A stretch of DNA of 64,000 nt from Agrobacterium rosae (GCF_002915175.1 NZ_NXEJ01000005.1:185688-249687); one strand, 5' to 3'. Numbered from the stretch's first letter, positions 1-9,110 are shown. A program made the numbers and translations. Notes: a model not told the origin generated them from the sequence alone.

Positions 1-1041
1 GCCTTCAGGCAGGTTCAATGTAGCCAGCCGCATCGCCGTCATGCGGTTTGCTCCGGCATAGAGAAGACGCGTCTGGTTGACCGCAGTTTCCGGCGCTCCG
101 TCAGGAAGATTGCCCGACCAGCTTTCATGCGCAATTGCAGTAATCCTGCCGTCTTTGCCAGCGCCAATCCGAATGCGCTGGATGGTTGCGGGACGGTGCG
201 TGGTGTTGTTGATCATCAAGGGACGAGGCAAGGCCACTTTGACCGGGCGGCCAACTTCCTTCGCACCAAATGCGGCCAAGACCGCATCAGCCCGGAGAAA
301 CAGCTTCCCACCAAATCCGCCACCGATGAAGGGTGACATAAGGTGTATCTTGTCTTTTTCCACGCCTAGCGTGGTTGCCAGATCAGACCGCCACCAGTCG
401 ATCATCTGACTGGAAGTCCACAGGGTCAGTTCATCTCCATTCCAAGCAGCGATAGAGGCGTGCGGTTCCATCATCGCATGAGACTGGTCGGGCGTTGTGT
501 AAGTCTGATCGAATGTGACGTCAGCAGAACGAAAAGCGCCATCGAAATCACCCACTGCGCTGTCGGGCTTCTGGGACTCATCCGGCTTTTCAGCTGATGC
601 TTTTTGCGTCTCCAGATCGAACACGCCCTTCTCTTCCGCGTAAACGACCTTGATAAGAGATGCGGCGGCACGGGCATGCTCGAAACTCTGGGCGACCACA
701 AGCGCGATAGCTTGGTGATAGTGCTCGATCTCATCTCCACCAAACAAATTGGCGGTGTTGTATTCGCCTTTTTCGCGTTTCCCCACGTCAAGCGCGGTGA
801 CCACCGCAAGCACGCCTGGCGCAGCTTTCGCTGCGGACACGTCCATGGACTTGATCTTTCCCTTGGAAATAGCGGCCCCGACCGGGTAACCGTAAGCATA
901 TTTATGATTCGGGTCGTGCCACTCATAGGCATACATTGCGCGACCTGTCGTCTTCAGCTCACCATCGATACGATGGATCGGCTGACCGACGACTTTGAGA
1001 CGATCAATGGGGTTTGTCGTTGCTGGTGTATCGAACTTCAT
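1..1041 (-). CDS. paoC: Aldehyde oxidoreductase, molybdenum-binding subunit (PaoC-like), partial
   Basis: Large catalytic subunit of a xanthine-oxidase-family aldehyde oxidoreductase, which would carry Mo-molybdopterin cytosine dinucleotide and oxidise aldehydes. The first ~347 codons are visible and the frame stays open to the window edge; the family is usually ~730 residues, so the C-terminal half lies outside. Translation starts MKFDTPATTNPIDRLKVVG and shows the GGFGGK motif typical of the molybdopterin domain at about residues 240-245. The start lies 3 bases after the stop of the FAD subunit gene, as in a paoABC operon. Assignment to PaoC rather than a cytosolic xanthine dehydrogenase rests on the neighbouring subunits (Tat-type FeS subunit, FAD subunit with an extra cysteine cluster). 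Confidence 0.9.
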   Translation of the reverse strand, partial: MKFDTPATTNPIDRLKVVGQPIHRIDGELKTTGRAMYAYEWHDPNHKYAYGYPVGAAISKGKIKSMDVSAAKAAPGVLAVVTALDVGKREKGEYNTANLFGGDEIEHYHQAIALVVAQSFEHARAAASLIKVVYAEEKGVFDLETQKASAEKPDESQKPDSAVGDFDGAFRSADVTFDQTYTTPDQSHAMMEPHASIAAWNGDELTLWTSSQMIDWWRSDLATTLGVEKDKIHLMSPFIGGGFGGKLFLRADAVLAAFGAKEVGRPVKVALPRPLMINNTTHRPATIQRIRIGAGKDGRITAIAHESWSGNLPDGAPETAVNQTRLLYAGANRMTAMRLATLNLPEG

Positions 1042-1044
1042 GGC

Positions 1045-1995
1045 TCAACCCCTTGCTTCTGAAAGAACGGCACCGATCGTTCGCTCGACGAGAGCGATCT
1101 TGAACCGGTTCTGTTCCGTAGGATGGGCATCTGCGAGAATACCGTTTGATGCCGCGCGCGCGCCGTTTGGAAGTTCGGCCTCTGCCGCTTCGACCCGCCA
1201 CGGCTTGTGCGCAACGCCGCCAACCGCGACACGACCTGTTCCATCCGGCTGCACGATCGCACCGACCGAAATCAGCGCAAATGCGTAGGACGCACGGTCG
1301 CGCACCTTACGATAGATGTGTTTCCCACCAACTGGCGGCGGAAGCAAAACAGCAGTGATGAACTCACCGGGTTCGAGAGAAGTTTCGATATGGGGCGTAT
1401 CTCCAGGCAAGCGATAGAAATCGGCAATGGGGATAGACCGACGGGTTGCGTCCGCCTTCACTGTCTCTACCGTCGCGTCGAGCGCACGCATCGCGATTGC
1501 CATATCGCTGGGATGGGTCGCTATACAGGCCTCACTGACACCCACGACAGCGTGCTGCCTGCTGAACCCGCCAATTGCCGAGCAGCCGCTTCCGGGCTGG
1601 CGCTTGTTGCACGGCTGGTTGGTGTCATAGAAATACGGACAGCGCGTGCGTTGCAACAGGTTTCCAGCGGTCGTCGCCTTGTTGCGAAGCTGCCCGGACG
1701 CACCTGCGACAAGCGCTCTGGAGAGCAGGCCGTAGTCACGACGAACGGTCGTGTCTGCTGCAAGATCGGTATTTCTGACCATCGCACCGATACGTAACCC
1801 ACCTTCAGGGGTGACTTCAATCGTGTCCAAGCCCAAGCCGTTGACATCGATCAGGTGCGTTGGCGTCTCGATCTCCAACTTCATGAGATCCAGCAGATTG
1901 GTACCGCCTGCGATGAACTTCGCCTGTGCGTTCGCCGCCGCTGCGCTGGCTGCGGCCTCAATTGAAGAAGGGCGTTCGTAGGTAAAGGCTTTCAT
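1045..1995 (-). CDS. paoB: Aldehyde oxidoreductase, FAD-binding subunit (PaoB-like)
   Basis: Medium subunit (316 aa) that would pass electrons from the FeS clusters to FAD. The N-terminal half has the FAD-binding signature [11 protein letters not shown] (about residues 26-36), and the C-terminal half matches the CO dehydrogenase flavoprotein domain. Cysteines at about residues 119, 129, 138 and 157 form an insertion like the [4Fe-4S] site known in E. coli PaoB, which ordinary xanthine dehydrogenase FAD subunits lack. The ATG at 1995 overlaps the paoA stop by four bases, which fixes the start; an upstream in-frame extension to 2052 would run into paoA and is rejected. Confidence 0.92.
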   Translation of the reverse strand: MKAFTYERPSSIEAAASAAAANAQAKFIAGGTNLLDLMKLEIETPTHLIDVNGLGLDTIEVTPEGGLRIGAMVRNTDLAADTTVRRDYGLLSRALVAGASGQLRNKATTAGNLLQRTRCPYFYDTNQPCNKRQPGSGCSAIGGFSRQHAVVGVSEACIATHPSDMAIAMRALDATVETVKADATRRSIPIADFYRLPGDTPHIETSLEPGEFITAVLLPPPVGGKHIYRKVRDRASYAFALISVGAIVQPDGTGRVAVGGVAHKPWRVEAAEAELPNGARAASNGILADAHPTEQNRFKIALVERTIGAVLSEARG

Positions 1996-2627
1996 GCTCT
2001 GATCCCTCCAACTTCCGAAATCGCATCGAGAATGTTGGAGTAAGCCCCGCATCGACAGATATTGCCGCTCATGCGCTCGCGAACTTCTGCCGCTGTGAGC
2101 TCTGCCTGGGCATTGAGATCATTGGTAACGTGGCTTGGGATGTTCGCCTTGATCTCTTCAAGCACGGCCACGGAGGAACAGATTTGCCCGGGTGTACAGT
2201 AGCCGCACTGAAATCCATCATGTTTGACAAAGGCGGTCTGCATCGGGTGCAGGTTGCCAGGCTGGCCCAGCCCCTCGATGGTCGTCACCTCATCGCCCTC
2301 ATGCATCACGGCCAAAGAAAGACAAGAGTTGATGCGACGCCCATCGACCATAACGGTGCAGGCACCGCACTGGCCGTGATCGCAGCCCTTTTTCGTGCCT
2401 GTCAGATGCAAATGCTCGCGCAACGCGTCCAGCAATGTTGTGCGGTTATCCACCTCAAGGTGGAGGTTTTCACCGTTGACTGTGAATGAAATTTTGGATG
2501 TATGACTCATCTGGCTCCCCGGAGACTGCGCTGCCGCGCTGCCGGCGACACCTGTGACCGCGATTGTCGCAGCCGAAGAGATAAGTAAGTTCCGTCTGGA
2601 AAGTTCCAGTAGGCTGCCGTCTTGCAT
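1992..2627 (-). CDS. paoA: Aldehyde oxidoreductase, [2Fe-2S] subunit with Tat signal (PaoA-like)
   Basis: Small iron-sulfur subunit (211 aa). It begins with a twin-arginine signal, with SRRNLL at residues 10-15 followed by a hydrophobic Ala/Val stretch, so the complex is probably exported folded to the periplasm. Eight cysteines fit two [2Fe-2S] clusters: a plant-ferredoxin-like set at 82, 87, 90 and 102 and a second set at 141, 144, 191 and 193. The chosen ATG at 2627 has GGAG upstream and places the twin arginines near the N-terminus; the frame is open further upstream but codes for no plausible signal there. First gene of the operon, divergent from the gene at 2841. Confidence 0.92.
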   Translation of the reverse strand: MQDGSLLELSRRNLLISSAATIAVTGVAGSAAAQSPGSQMSHTSKISFTVNGENLHLEVDNRTTLLDALREHLHLTGTKKGCDHGQCGACTVMVDGRRINSCLSLAVMHEGDEVTTIEGLGQPGNLHPMQTAFVKHDGFQCGYCTPGQICSSVAVLEEIKANIPSHVTNDLNAQAELTAAEVRERMSGNICRCGAYSNILDAISEVGGIRA

Positions 2628-2840
2628 ACCTTGGCTCCGCTTCGATGGTTTGAGATACCAAGGTAACGAAGTCAGTTGTGAAAGGTGCCGTGCCGAACGA
2701 AAAGTTGATGACTGCAGATCACATCGTGCTCTCGCAGCGGTTCGTTCGAAAGCTCTCTGCTTGTTTAAGGTTGTGTGCCGTCTTGTACATCCCGTCCAGC
2801 AGAGTACACTCCGCATCCGCGCGGATGGCCTTCATATAGC

Positions 2841-3413
2841 ATGTTAATTCCTTTGATCATTTCCCTGTATCTCGTTAGCGGCTTGGCACAACCCGGCACG
2901 GCTGATAACAAAACACGTCATCCTGCCAGGGTAGAGCACGTGCAATGGAAGGTACCTCCTCGCAACTCACCCAGCTTCGCTGAATCCCAGTGCCGGAGCA
3001 TTGCTGACCTATCGGTGTCCAGCAGGCCGGTCTTTACCGTTACAGAAAATGGCGAATGGGAATGCACCTATCTCATTGAATATTCCGAGACGGGCCATAA
3101 GCCGTCGCTCTTCATTCAGATACGCGGGCTAGACCCGGGCATCTGGAGCAGCTTCAGACTGAAGCTGAATTTTGGCTCACCTTTGTCACGTCAGGTTCTG
3201 GGCGCGCAAGCCGCGGACCTCGTCTATCTCCTAATCGGAACGAACACGCCCGTTCGGGATTTAGATGCCATGTTGGCTGCAGGACGCGAGTTGGAAATGA
3301 CATTCGATGACGTAACGCTGAAATACAGGCAGGAACGTACCGATAGTAATCGCTTCAATCTGTTCGGCAGCAAAAAATTGGGCCCAGAGAAGAATGCGAA
3401 CAAGCCCGACTAA
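2841..3413 (+). CDS. Hypothetical exported protein
   Basis: Predicted protein of 190 aa that I cannot assign to a family with confidence. The N-terminus (about residues 1-20, MLIPLIISLYLVSGLAQPG) looks like a signal peptide. The mature part has two cysteines (around residues 50 and 74) that could form a disulfide. There are no catalytic motifs that I recognise. It sits between the paoABC operon (divergent) and the XdhC-like genes (same strand, 29 bases downstream). It may be co-transcribed with those maturation genes, but a role in enzyme assembly is only a guess from position. Confidence 0.6.
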   Translation: MLIPLIISLYLVSGLAQPGTADNKTRHPARVEHVQWKVPPRNSPSFAESQCRSIADLSVSSRPVFTVTENGEWECTYLIEYSETGHKPSLFIQIRGLDPGIWSSFRLKLNFGSPLSRQVLGAQAADLVYLLIGTNTPVRDLDAMLAAGRELEMTFDDVTLKYRQERTDSNRFNLFGSKKLGPEKNANKPD

Positions 3414-3442
3414 GCCGCGGTCGAATGGCGAAGGAATAAGAG

Positions 3443-3784
3443 ATGCCGTCAGAGACACTCAATCACCATCAAACAGACGACCCTTTGGTTTGCGCCGAAG
3501 ACTGGAAGAAGAGCGGCCGCGAGGTTGCGATTGCAACGGTCATCGAAACCTGGGGATCAGCGCCTAGACCCGTTGGCAGCCATCTCGTGATTGACTCTGA
3601 GGGGCATTTCGAGGGCTCTGTTTCAGGAGGCTGCGTCGAAGGTTCTGTCATCTCAGCTGCTGTTGACGTTATTATGGACGGCACCCCGCAAATGCTCGAA
3701 TTCGGCGTGGCAGACGAAACCGCATGGTCTGTTGGCCTGTCCTGCGGTGGTCGCATCCGTATCTACGTCGAAAGGCTGCAATAA
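3443..3784 (+). CDS. XdhC/CoxI N-terminal domain protein
   Basis: Small protein (113 aa) made only of the XdhC/CoxI N-terminal domain. It has the family features ATVIETWGSAPRPVGSHLVI (about residues 30-49) and GSVSGGCVEGSVI (about 57-69), where the GGCVE cysteine is the conserved one. XdhC-family proteins bind and sulfurate or insert the molybdenum cofactor into xanthine-oxidase-family enzymes. In many bacteria this domain and the Rossmann domain form one protein; here the second half is encoded by the next gene, overlapping by one base (TAATG). The pair would be the dedicated chaperone of the PaoABC enzyme upstream, equivalent to PaoD. Confidence 0.85.
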   Translation: MPSETLNHHQTDDPLVCAEDWKKSGREVAIATVIETWGSAPRPVGSHLVIDSEGHFEGSVSGGCVEGSVISAAVDVIMDGTPQMLEFGVADETAWSVGLSCGGRIRIYVERLQ

Positions 3785-4479
3785 TGGATATTGCCGCCCT
3801 CGAAAAACTAAACGCCCATCGCAATGCCCGCATACCCGTGGCAGTCGTTACGAATATCAAAAGTGGCATAAACACCGTCGTCACAGACGCAATGGCATTC
3901 GATGGCGCTTTAGCTGAAGCCGTTGGAACAGCGCTCAAGTCCGGTAAATCAGGCAGCGTCACAATCGAAGACGTGTCCTATTTCATCAACGCCTATGTCC
4001 CCACGCCTCGGATCGTCATCATCGGCGCGGTCCATATCAGTCAGGCACTTGTGCCGATGGCGAAACTCACCGGCTTTGACGTTACCATCATCGATCCACG
4101 CACGGCATTTGCGACAGCAGAGCGTTTCCTCGGCACCGACCTCATAGCGGATTGGCCACAAGATGTCCTGGATGTCAGGCCGCTGGACCGCCATACGGCC
4201 CTCGTTGCTTTGACGCATGATCCGAAAATAGACGATTTTCCAATCGCGGAAGCCTTGCGAGCGGGATGCTTTTACGTGGGAGCACTTGGCAGTCACAAAT
4301 CCCATCAGGCTCGACTGGAGCGCTTGCGAGAGCTGGGCTTTCAGGAAGCCGATCTAGCCGTGATCCATGGACCAGTTGGGCTGAATATAAGAGCAGCAAG
4401 TCCCGCCGAGATTGCGGTTTCCATTCTGGCAGAAATCATCGAAACGATGCGATCAAACGACCTAAAGCGGACCACGTGA
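3784..4479 (+). CDS. XdhC Rossmann-domain protein (PaoD/XdhC-like)
   Basis: Protein of 231 aa with a nucleotide-binding Rossmann motif (RIVIIGAVHISQALV, about residues 76-90) and the C-terminal XdhC signature: FYVGALGSHKS, then IHGPVGLNIRAASPAEIAVS near the end. An XdhC/CoxI-like segment precedes the Rossmann domain. It should act with the one-domain protein upstream in molybdenum-cofactor handling for the aldehyde oxidoreductase. The ATG at 3784 overlaps the preceding stop by one base and is preferred over the in-frame codon at 3724. Its last 18 bases overlap the convergent cytidylyltransferase gene. Confidence 0.85.
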   Translation: MDIAALEKLNAHRNARIPVAVVTNIKSGINTVVTDAMAFDGALAEAVGTALKSGKSGSVTIEDVSYFINAYVPTPRIVIIGAVHISQALVPMAKLTGFDVTIIDPRTAFATAERFLGTDLIADWPQDVLDVRPLDRHTALVALTHDPKIDDFPIAEALRAGCFYVGALGSHKSHQARLERLRELGFQEADLAVIHGPVGLNIRAASPAEIAVSILAEIIETMRSNDLKRTT

Positions 4480-5085
4480 TGCACCCGGCGACATGCCACC
4501 CGCTGCGGCAATCGCTTCGGGCGTATCCACATCGATTTCCGCTGCATGCCCGATTTCGACATTTATGATTGGCAAACCGGAAGACTTGATCACGTCACGG
4601 GCACCGACATCTCCTTTTATCTGCGAGACGGCTTCCCGCAATGAACGGGGCAGGATGACAGGATTGCCGGGGCTTCCATTTGCGACAGCGCGTGTAATCG
4701 CAGTACCCCCAGATTTTTTGAAAGTGAAGATCATTTCGTTCAAATGTTCGCTGGTGATACCAGGCATATCCGCCAACATAATCATAACGCCATCCGCGTC
4801 CTGCACCTTGGTCGTTGCAAGACCTGCCGCAAGCGAACTCGACATACCCAAAGCATAGTCCGGGTTGACGACCGTCTCAACGTCAATGCCCGACAGGACG
4901 TTTCGCAATTCTTCGTGCCTGTGACCCAGGACAACGGTAACCGACGACGCGTCGCTTTCCATGGCCACCGTTGCCATTTGCTGTAAAAGGGGAATGCCAT
5001 CAAACTCTGCTAAAAGCTTATGAAAACCGCCTTTACTGGTGCGACTGGATTTGCCGGCCGCTAGAAGAATGATCGCAACATTCAT
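4462..5085 (-). CDS. mocA: Molybdenum cofactor cytidylyltransferase (MocA/MobA-like)
   Basis: NTP transferase of 207 aa that probably adds CMP to molybdopterin to make the MCD cofactor required by PaoABC-type enzymes. The N-terminal nucleotide-binding loop reads ILLAAGKSSR (about residues 5-14) and a lysine follows in the KLLAEFDGIPLL segment; the metal-binding ADMPG motif is near residue 100 and GSPGNPVILPR near 140. The ATG at 5085 has a strong GAGGAG ribosome binding site. MobA (GTP-using) is the alternative, but the neighbourhood of XdhC proteins and an MCD enzyme favours cytidylyl transfer. It ends convergently with the XdhC gene. Confidence 0.85.
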   Translation of the reverse strand: MNVAIILLAAGKSSRTSKGGFHKLLAEFDGIPLLQQMATVAMESDASSVTVVLGHRHEELRNVLSGIDVETVVNPDYALGMSSSLAAGLATTKVQDADGVMIMLADMPGITSEHLNEMIFTFKKSGGTAITRAVANGSPGNPVILPRSLREAVSQIKGDVGARDVIKSSGLPIINVEIGHAAEIDVDTPEAIAAAGGMSPGASRGPL

Positions 5086-5146
5086 TCGGTTCTCCTCTTC
5101 CCCACGAGCGACGCATGAACGCGCGAGTTCCACAGCGTTTTCAGCT

Positions 5147-6193
5147 TTACAAAGTCGCCAACAACCGATTGCTCAAAATCCCCGCAGAAGCCTGTTGCAT
5201 GGCGACCTTCTTCTCGATGGCCTCAATGACTGTCTCGGTGAAGTCCACTTTGGTGAGATCGCGGATATGAGACAGGCCACCGGGTGAAAAGACGTTGACC
5301 TCCAAAATCTTGTCTCCAACGATGTCCAGGCCAACCAGAAACATGCCATCTTCAACGAGCTTCGGGCGCATCATTTCGGCAAGCGCCAGCACCTCGTCCG
5401 AAACCTCCACAGCTTCTGCCGTTCCACTGGCATGAATGTTCGAGCGGAGGTCTCCTTCCGCAGGAACACGACGCAACGCGGCATAGTGGCCATCCCGCAT
5501 CAGCGGTATACCATTCATCATGAAAAACCTGATGTCTCCGCCTTTTGCGGCTGGGAGATAGGCCTGTGCAATGAGGTAACCCTCGACGCTGACGGCCTCG
5601 AATATCTGGTTAAGGTTTGTTTCCTTACTAGAACCGATCTTGAAAACATTCTTACCGCCGGATCCCTGAAGAGGTTTGACGATAACGCCCTTCGGATGCG
5701 AATCTGCAAAAGCCCTTATTTCCTCGACATTACGGGAGATCAAGGTCGTCGGCCGTACGATCTCCGGGAAACCCTGAAAATAGAGTTTGTTTTGCGCCAG
5801 GGCCAAGCCTTCGGGATCGTTCAAAACGACAACCCCACGCTGTTCCGCAAGACGACCGAACAGAATGCCGGAATGCACAGCCCAAGGCCGCGATGTTTGA
5901 TCCAGCGATGGGTCATTGCGCAACATCAGCGCGTCGATATCCTCAACGTCGATGGTTTGACGTTCGAATTTTTTGTCTTGCAAGACCGCGTAGAAATTTT
6001 CGATCTTCTTGTATTTCTGGCGTGGCAGAACCAAAGCGTGAACCACCAGACTATCATCCGGTCGCAAGGTGAAATCACCCGGTGTGAGGTACACGACCTC
6101 ATGACCACGGTTGAGTGCAGCCATCGCCAAAAGCCCAGTCGCAAAGGTCGGTTGCTCGCCCTCGATTGAATTGACGAAAAATGCAATACGCAT
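5147..6193 (-). CDS. Glutathione-synthetase-like ATP-grasp ligase
   Basis: ATP-grasp protein of 348 aa resembling prokaryotic glutathione synthetase (GshB). The N-terminal domain starts MRIAFFVNSIEGEQPTFATG. The ATP-grasp core shows the lysine in VIVKPLQGSGGKNVFKI (about residues 170-186), the EGYLIAQAYLPAAKGGDIR strand, and the metal-binding end LEVNVFSPGG near residue 308. It has about 30 residues beyond a typical GshB. It is the last of three packed genes (11 bases after the QEGLA gene), so it likely ligates an amino acid or peptide in the same pathway rather than making housekeeping glutathione. The substrate cannot be read from the sequence. Confidence 0.8.
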   Translation of the reverse strand: MRIAFFVNSIEGEQPTFATGLLAMAALNRGHEVVYLTPGDFTLRPDDSLVVHALVLPRQKYKKIENFYAVLQDKKFERQTIDVEDIDALMLRNDPSLDQTSRPWAVHSGILFGRLAEQRGVVVLNDPEGLALAQNKLYFQGFPEIVRPTTLISRNVEEIRAFADSHPKGVIVKPLQGSGGKNVFKIGSSKETNLNQIFEAVSVEGYLIAQAYLPAAKGGDIRFFMMNGIPLMRDGHYAALRRVPAEGDLRSNIHASGTAEAVEVSDEVLALAEMMRPKLVEDGMFLVGLDIVGDKILEVNVFSPGGLSHIRDLTKVDFTETVIEAIEKKVAMQQASAGILSNRLLATL

Positions 6194-6204
6194 AGGTCCC
6201 TCCC

Positions 6205-8079
6205 TTATAAAGTTGCCATTTCAGCTATCGATAAACCTGATCTTATTTTTTCTAATCGCTCATTGGCCTTTGCAGGCGCAAGAAACGCCGGACGTATGCC
6301 AGGCGGGTGAAGAAGACCACGAAGCGCGAGTTCCTGCATAACAGGGAAATGTGCCGCAGAAATTTTCCCCATCCAGAATGGATCAAGCGCTCCACCCTTT
6401 CTCAAATGCTCTTGAATCTCGCTGAGGCCGCGCAGGTAGATCGCATCCTTGGAAAGCCCCCCACCCCGGTAGATTCTCAGCACCATATTGAAGGCATTGG
6501 CCGCTTCAAACCCGTGCTGTTGTGTCATGATACGAAACGTCTCGACAAAACTTGCGCCGTCGAGCATGGCAGCGCAGCCAACGACGCGCGCTGCGATGAG
6601 ACGCAGTCTTTCCCGTGTCATGCCGCCGGAAAGATGTTCAGCTAGCACAGCCAGACCTTCCTGTACCCCTTCATAGCCGGAAAGGCCGGTGCGAAAAAGC
6701 CTGAGACCTTGAGCGGAGCCATTGAAATATGTCAGCAGGTGCACGCCGATCTCGTGGTGCAAAAGCGCATCCAGACGCCGCCGCTCCATCACCGTGTGAC
6801 GGGACACCAGCAACTTTTCGCCCGTCACCATCAATCCCGGCGGCAAGTCATCGCGAATGTCGACCCGTGCCTTGAACTCGGGATTTTCGTCGCGGTAGGC
6901 ATCCACCATTTCCCGCGCTTTTTTCGTCACCTCGTAACAATCGACCATAGCGATTTCGGAAGCATCGTCCGTACGAGGGCAGCGGGCCAAAACATCCTCT
7001 GCAAGTGCCAGCAGGGATGGCTCTACCGATCCATATAATGCACGGCTGAAATCCGTGAACTGCCGCTTATGCAAATGTGCCAGCATCGTCAGTTGCAGGT
7101 CGAGTTCCTGCTGTTTCTCACGGTAGAGGTGATACAGAACGGGGTCCTCGAGGTGATCAAATGCAACAGAATAGAGCTTACGTTTCTGCTCTTCAACATC
7201 GACCCCGAGTGGCCGATAAAGGAAATGCGGCGCATATTGGAAATTGCCTTCGCTAAAATCAGCAAAGGCCTTGCGCGCATTAATGGGCGTCACGGACAGC
7301 AAAAAATCGAACGAGGCAGCGATATCATCGACCGAACGATCCGCACGGCGCACGGCATCCACAAAGGCTTTGCGACCAAGAGCGCGATGTGACGTAATTT
7401 TCAATGCTTCAGATTGACTTGAGAAGGCCGAAAACGCCCGAAGCCCCGCATCGAACAGATCAGCGATCATCGTTTCCCGAAGGCCGGGATAATCGGCACC
7501 CGATTCCGGTTGACGATAAATTGGCGCAAAACGCACGCTGATACAGGGAAATTCGAGCCCCGCCGCTTTCAATTTCGAAACGTAATCATTCGCCTCGTCC
7601 GGGCGTGTGATACGCGGGGTGCGGAACCTTATATCGGCATCGCAAATAGCTTTGATAAAAACGCGTTTGGCATCCTGCGTCGCAGGCTCCGGGGTCGCCG
7701 AGACAGCAACCTCATAATGCGGCAAGAACGGTGAGTCATCTGCGAGAAGAATGTCGTGTTCGAGCTCACCGACATCCAGCACGATAAAAGTGCCGAACCG
7801 TTTCTTCATTTCTGACCCGACGGCTGCCAAAATTGGCACAGCCTCGGAAATGTTGGAAGCGATCAAATAGGAAGCATGAGCCGAAGCGATATCTCTGGCC
7901 GCCAGATTTTTTGAGCTATTGGTCAAATGCAGGCACAGAAACGGAAGTGGGCGATCGATATGAAGGCGTCCATCGACCCCAATGTCCTGACGAATAGCCT
8001 TTTCTTCCGCCAAATAGTCAACAACATGGGCCAGCACATCAGATATTCCGGAAAGCCTATGGGCGGCAGCTATCGTCAT
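6205..8079 (-). CDS. DUF1704 'QEGLA motif' protein, predicted metallocarboxypeptidase
   Basis: Protein of 624 aa of the family annotated as 'flavohemoglobin expression-modulating QEGLA motif protein' (DUF1704). The C-terminal half has an HExxxH motif (LHHEIGVHLL, about residues 438-447) followed ~30 residues later by VQEGLAVLAEHLSGG. The HExxxH plus downstream Glu arrangement is that of the eukaryotic MATCAP tyrosine carboxypeptidases, which share this domain. I infer a zinc peptidase removing a C-terminal residue. The N-terminal ~280 residues look like a second domain related to N-formylglutamate amidohydrolase (for example FIVLDVGELEHD). The start overlaps the upstream stop by four bases (ATGA). 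Confidence 0.82.
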   Translation of the reverse strand: MTIAAAHRLSGISDVLAHVVDYLAEEKAIRQDIGVDGRLHIDRPLPFLCLHLTNSSKNLAARDIASAHASYLIASNISEAVPILAAVGSEMKKRFGTFIVLDVGELEHDILLADDSPFLPHYEVAVSATPEPATQDAKRVFIKAICDADIRFRTPRITRPDEANDYVSKLKAAGLEFPCISVRFAPIYRQPESGADYPGLRETMIADLFDAGLRAFSAFSSQSEALKITSHRALGRKAFVDAVRRADRSVDDIAASFDFLLSVTPINARKAFADFSEGNFQYAPHFLYRPLGVDVEEQKRKLYSVAFDHLEDPVLYHLYREKQQELDLQLTMLAHLHKRQFTDFSRALYGSVEPSLLALAEDVLARCPRTDDASEIAMVDCYEVTKKAREMVDAYRDENPEFKARVDIRDDLPPGLMVTGEKLLVSRHTVMERRRLDALLHHEIGVHLLTYFNGSAQGLRLFRTGLSGYEGVQEGLAVLAEHLSGGMTRERLRLIAARVVGCAAMLDGASFVETFRIMTQQHGFEAANAFNMVLRIYRGGGLSKDAIYLRGLSEIQEHLRKGGALDPFWMGKISAAHFPVMQELALRGLLHPPGIRPAFLAPAKANERLEKIRSGLSIAEMATL

Positions 8080-8909
8080 TTCCGAGCCCTCAGCAATTCC
8101 TCCAACACCGGCTCCAACGTTGTTATCGCGTCGCGGATATCTTGAATGACATCCTTATGTGGCTGTCCCGTCCACTCATCCATAAAAATTTTTTTGAACT
8201 CGATTGCTATGGCGCAACCGTTCTTGGGGAAATGCTCATGGATAAACCGAGTTTGCTCTCCTTTGCCTTGAAAGGCGATATTCTCCCGCACATCCAGTTG
8301 CCGACCACCGATGGGAGCCTGACTGAATTGGTCGATCACGGTGTCGATCACATCTGCCCAGCGGTCTCTATCCATTGAAGAGGTGCCGATATTGATATCT
8401 GGCGCCTTCTCTTGGGCGGTTGGAGCGGCGTCGATACCGTCGCGTCGGTGGTTGTAACTGTGCACATCCAAAACGATGAATGTTCCATGCTGCTTTTCCA
8501 CAGCCCCCAGCATCTGGCGCAACATGGCGTAGTAATCATCATGAAATGCAAATGACCGGCGCAACACCTCTTCCTGCGGCTTTTCTCTCCAGACCTCCAG
8601 CCCCCAAGCCTGTTCAGGGCTCAGATAAACCGCCTGAGACTTGTCGCGGTTGAGATCGATTTCGAAGCGAGAACGATGCACAACGATCTGATTGACAAGG
8701 CCAGAAATCATGTCTGCCGTAAAAGGATCTTCTTCACGCAGCCGTTCATCATCTGGCAGCGCCATCAGCGGAAGCACATCGTCTCTCGTGCCGTGCCCAT
8801 CATGGATAGCCGTTCCAATGATCGGTGAAAGTCCACGCTCGACAGACCAGAACCGCTGTTTCATTTCCTCAATCGTCGCCGTCACACCCATCCCCGCCTC
8901 GTTGTCCAT
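8076..8909 (-). CDS. N-formylglutamate amidohydrolase family protein
   Basis: Protein of about 277 aa with FGase-family motifs: IIGTAIHDGHGTRDD near the N-terminus, FIVLDVHSYNHRR in the middle (probable metal ligand His) and AIAIEFKKIFMDEWTG near the C-terminus. Family members hydrolyse N-formyl-L-glutamate in histidine degradation, but no hut genes are nearby. Instead it leads a three-gene operon with a DUF1704 peptidase and an ATP-grasp ligase, so another amide substrate is likely. The start is uncertain: ATG 8909 is given, ATG 8891 has GAGG closer upstream. Confidence 0.82.
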   Translation of the reverse strand: MDNEAGMGVTATIEEMKQRFWSVERGLSPIIGTAIHDGHGTRDDVLPLMALPDDERLREEDPFTADMISGLVNQIVVHRSRFEIDLNRDKSQAVYLSPEQAWGLEVWREKPQEEVLRRSFAFHDDYYAMLRQMLGAVEKQHGTFIVLDVHSYNHRRDGIDAAPTAQEKAPDINIGTSSMDRDRWADVIDTVIDQFSQAPIGGRQLDVRENIAFQGKGEQTRFIHEHFPKNGCAIAIEFKKIFMDEWTGQPHKDVIQDIRDAITTLEPVLEELLRARK

Positions 8910-9110
8910 GGACGGCAAACATCAGAAGGATAAATTTTGTTCCGATTTGATTATGCTTTACGAGCGCACCGCTAACGCCGGCACCAACGCCGCTTCATAA
9001 AATTATAGAAAACTTCCATGAGCACCACCATATCAAACATTTAACCCTTGCATGCCCGAGAATTGCTGGTTATGAGAACGCCCGCACGCTCCTCAAAGCT
9101 TCGTGCCCGC

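Noticed and set aside
8076..8909. Histidine-degradation (hutG) assignment for the FGase-like gene
   Set aside because: No other hut gene is near and the operon partners are a DUF1704 peptidase and an ATP-grasp ligase.
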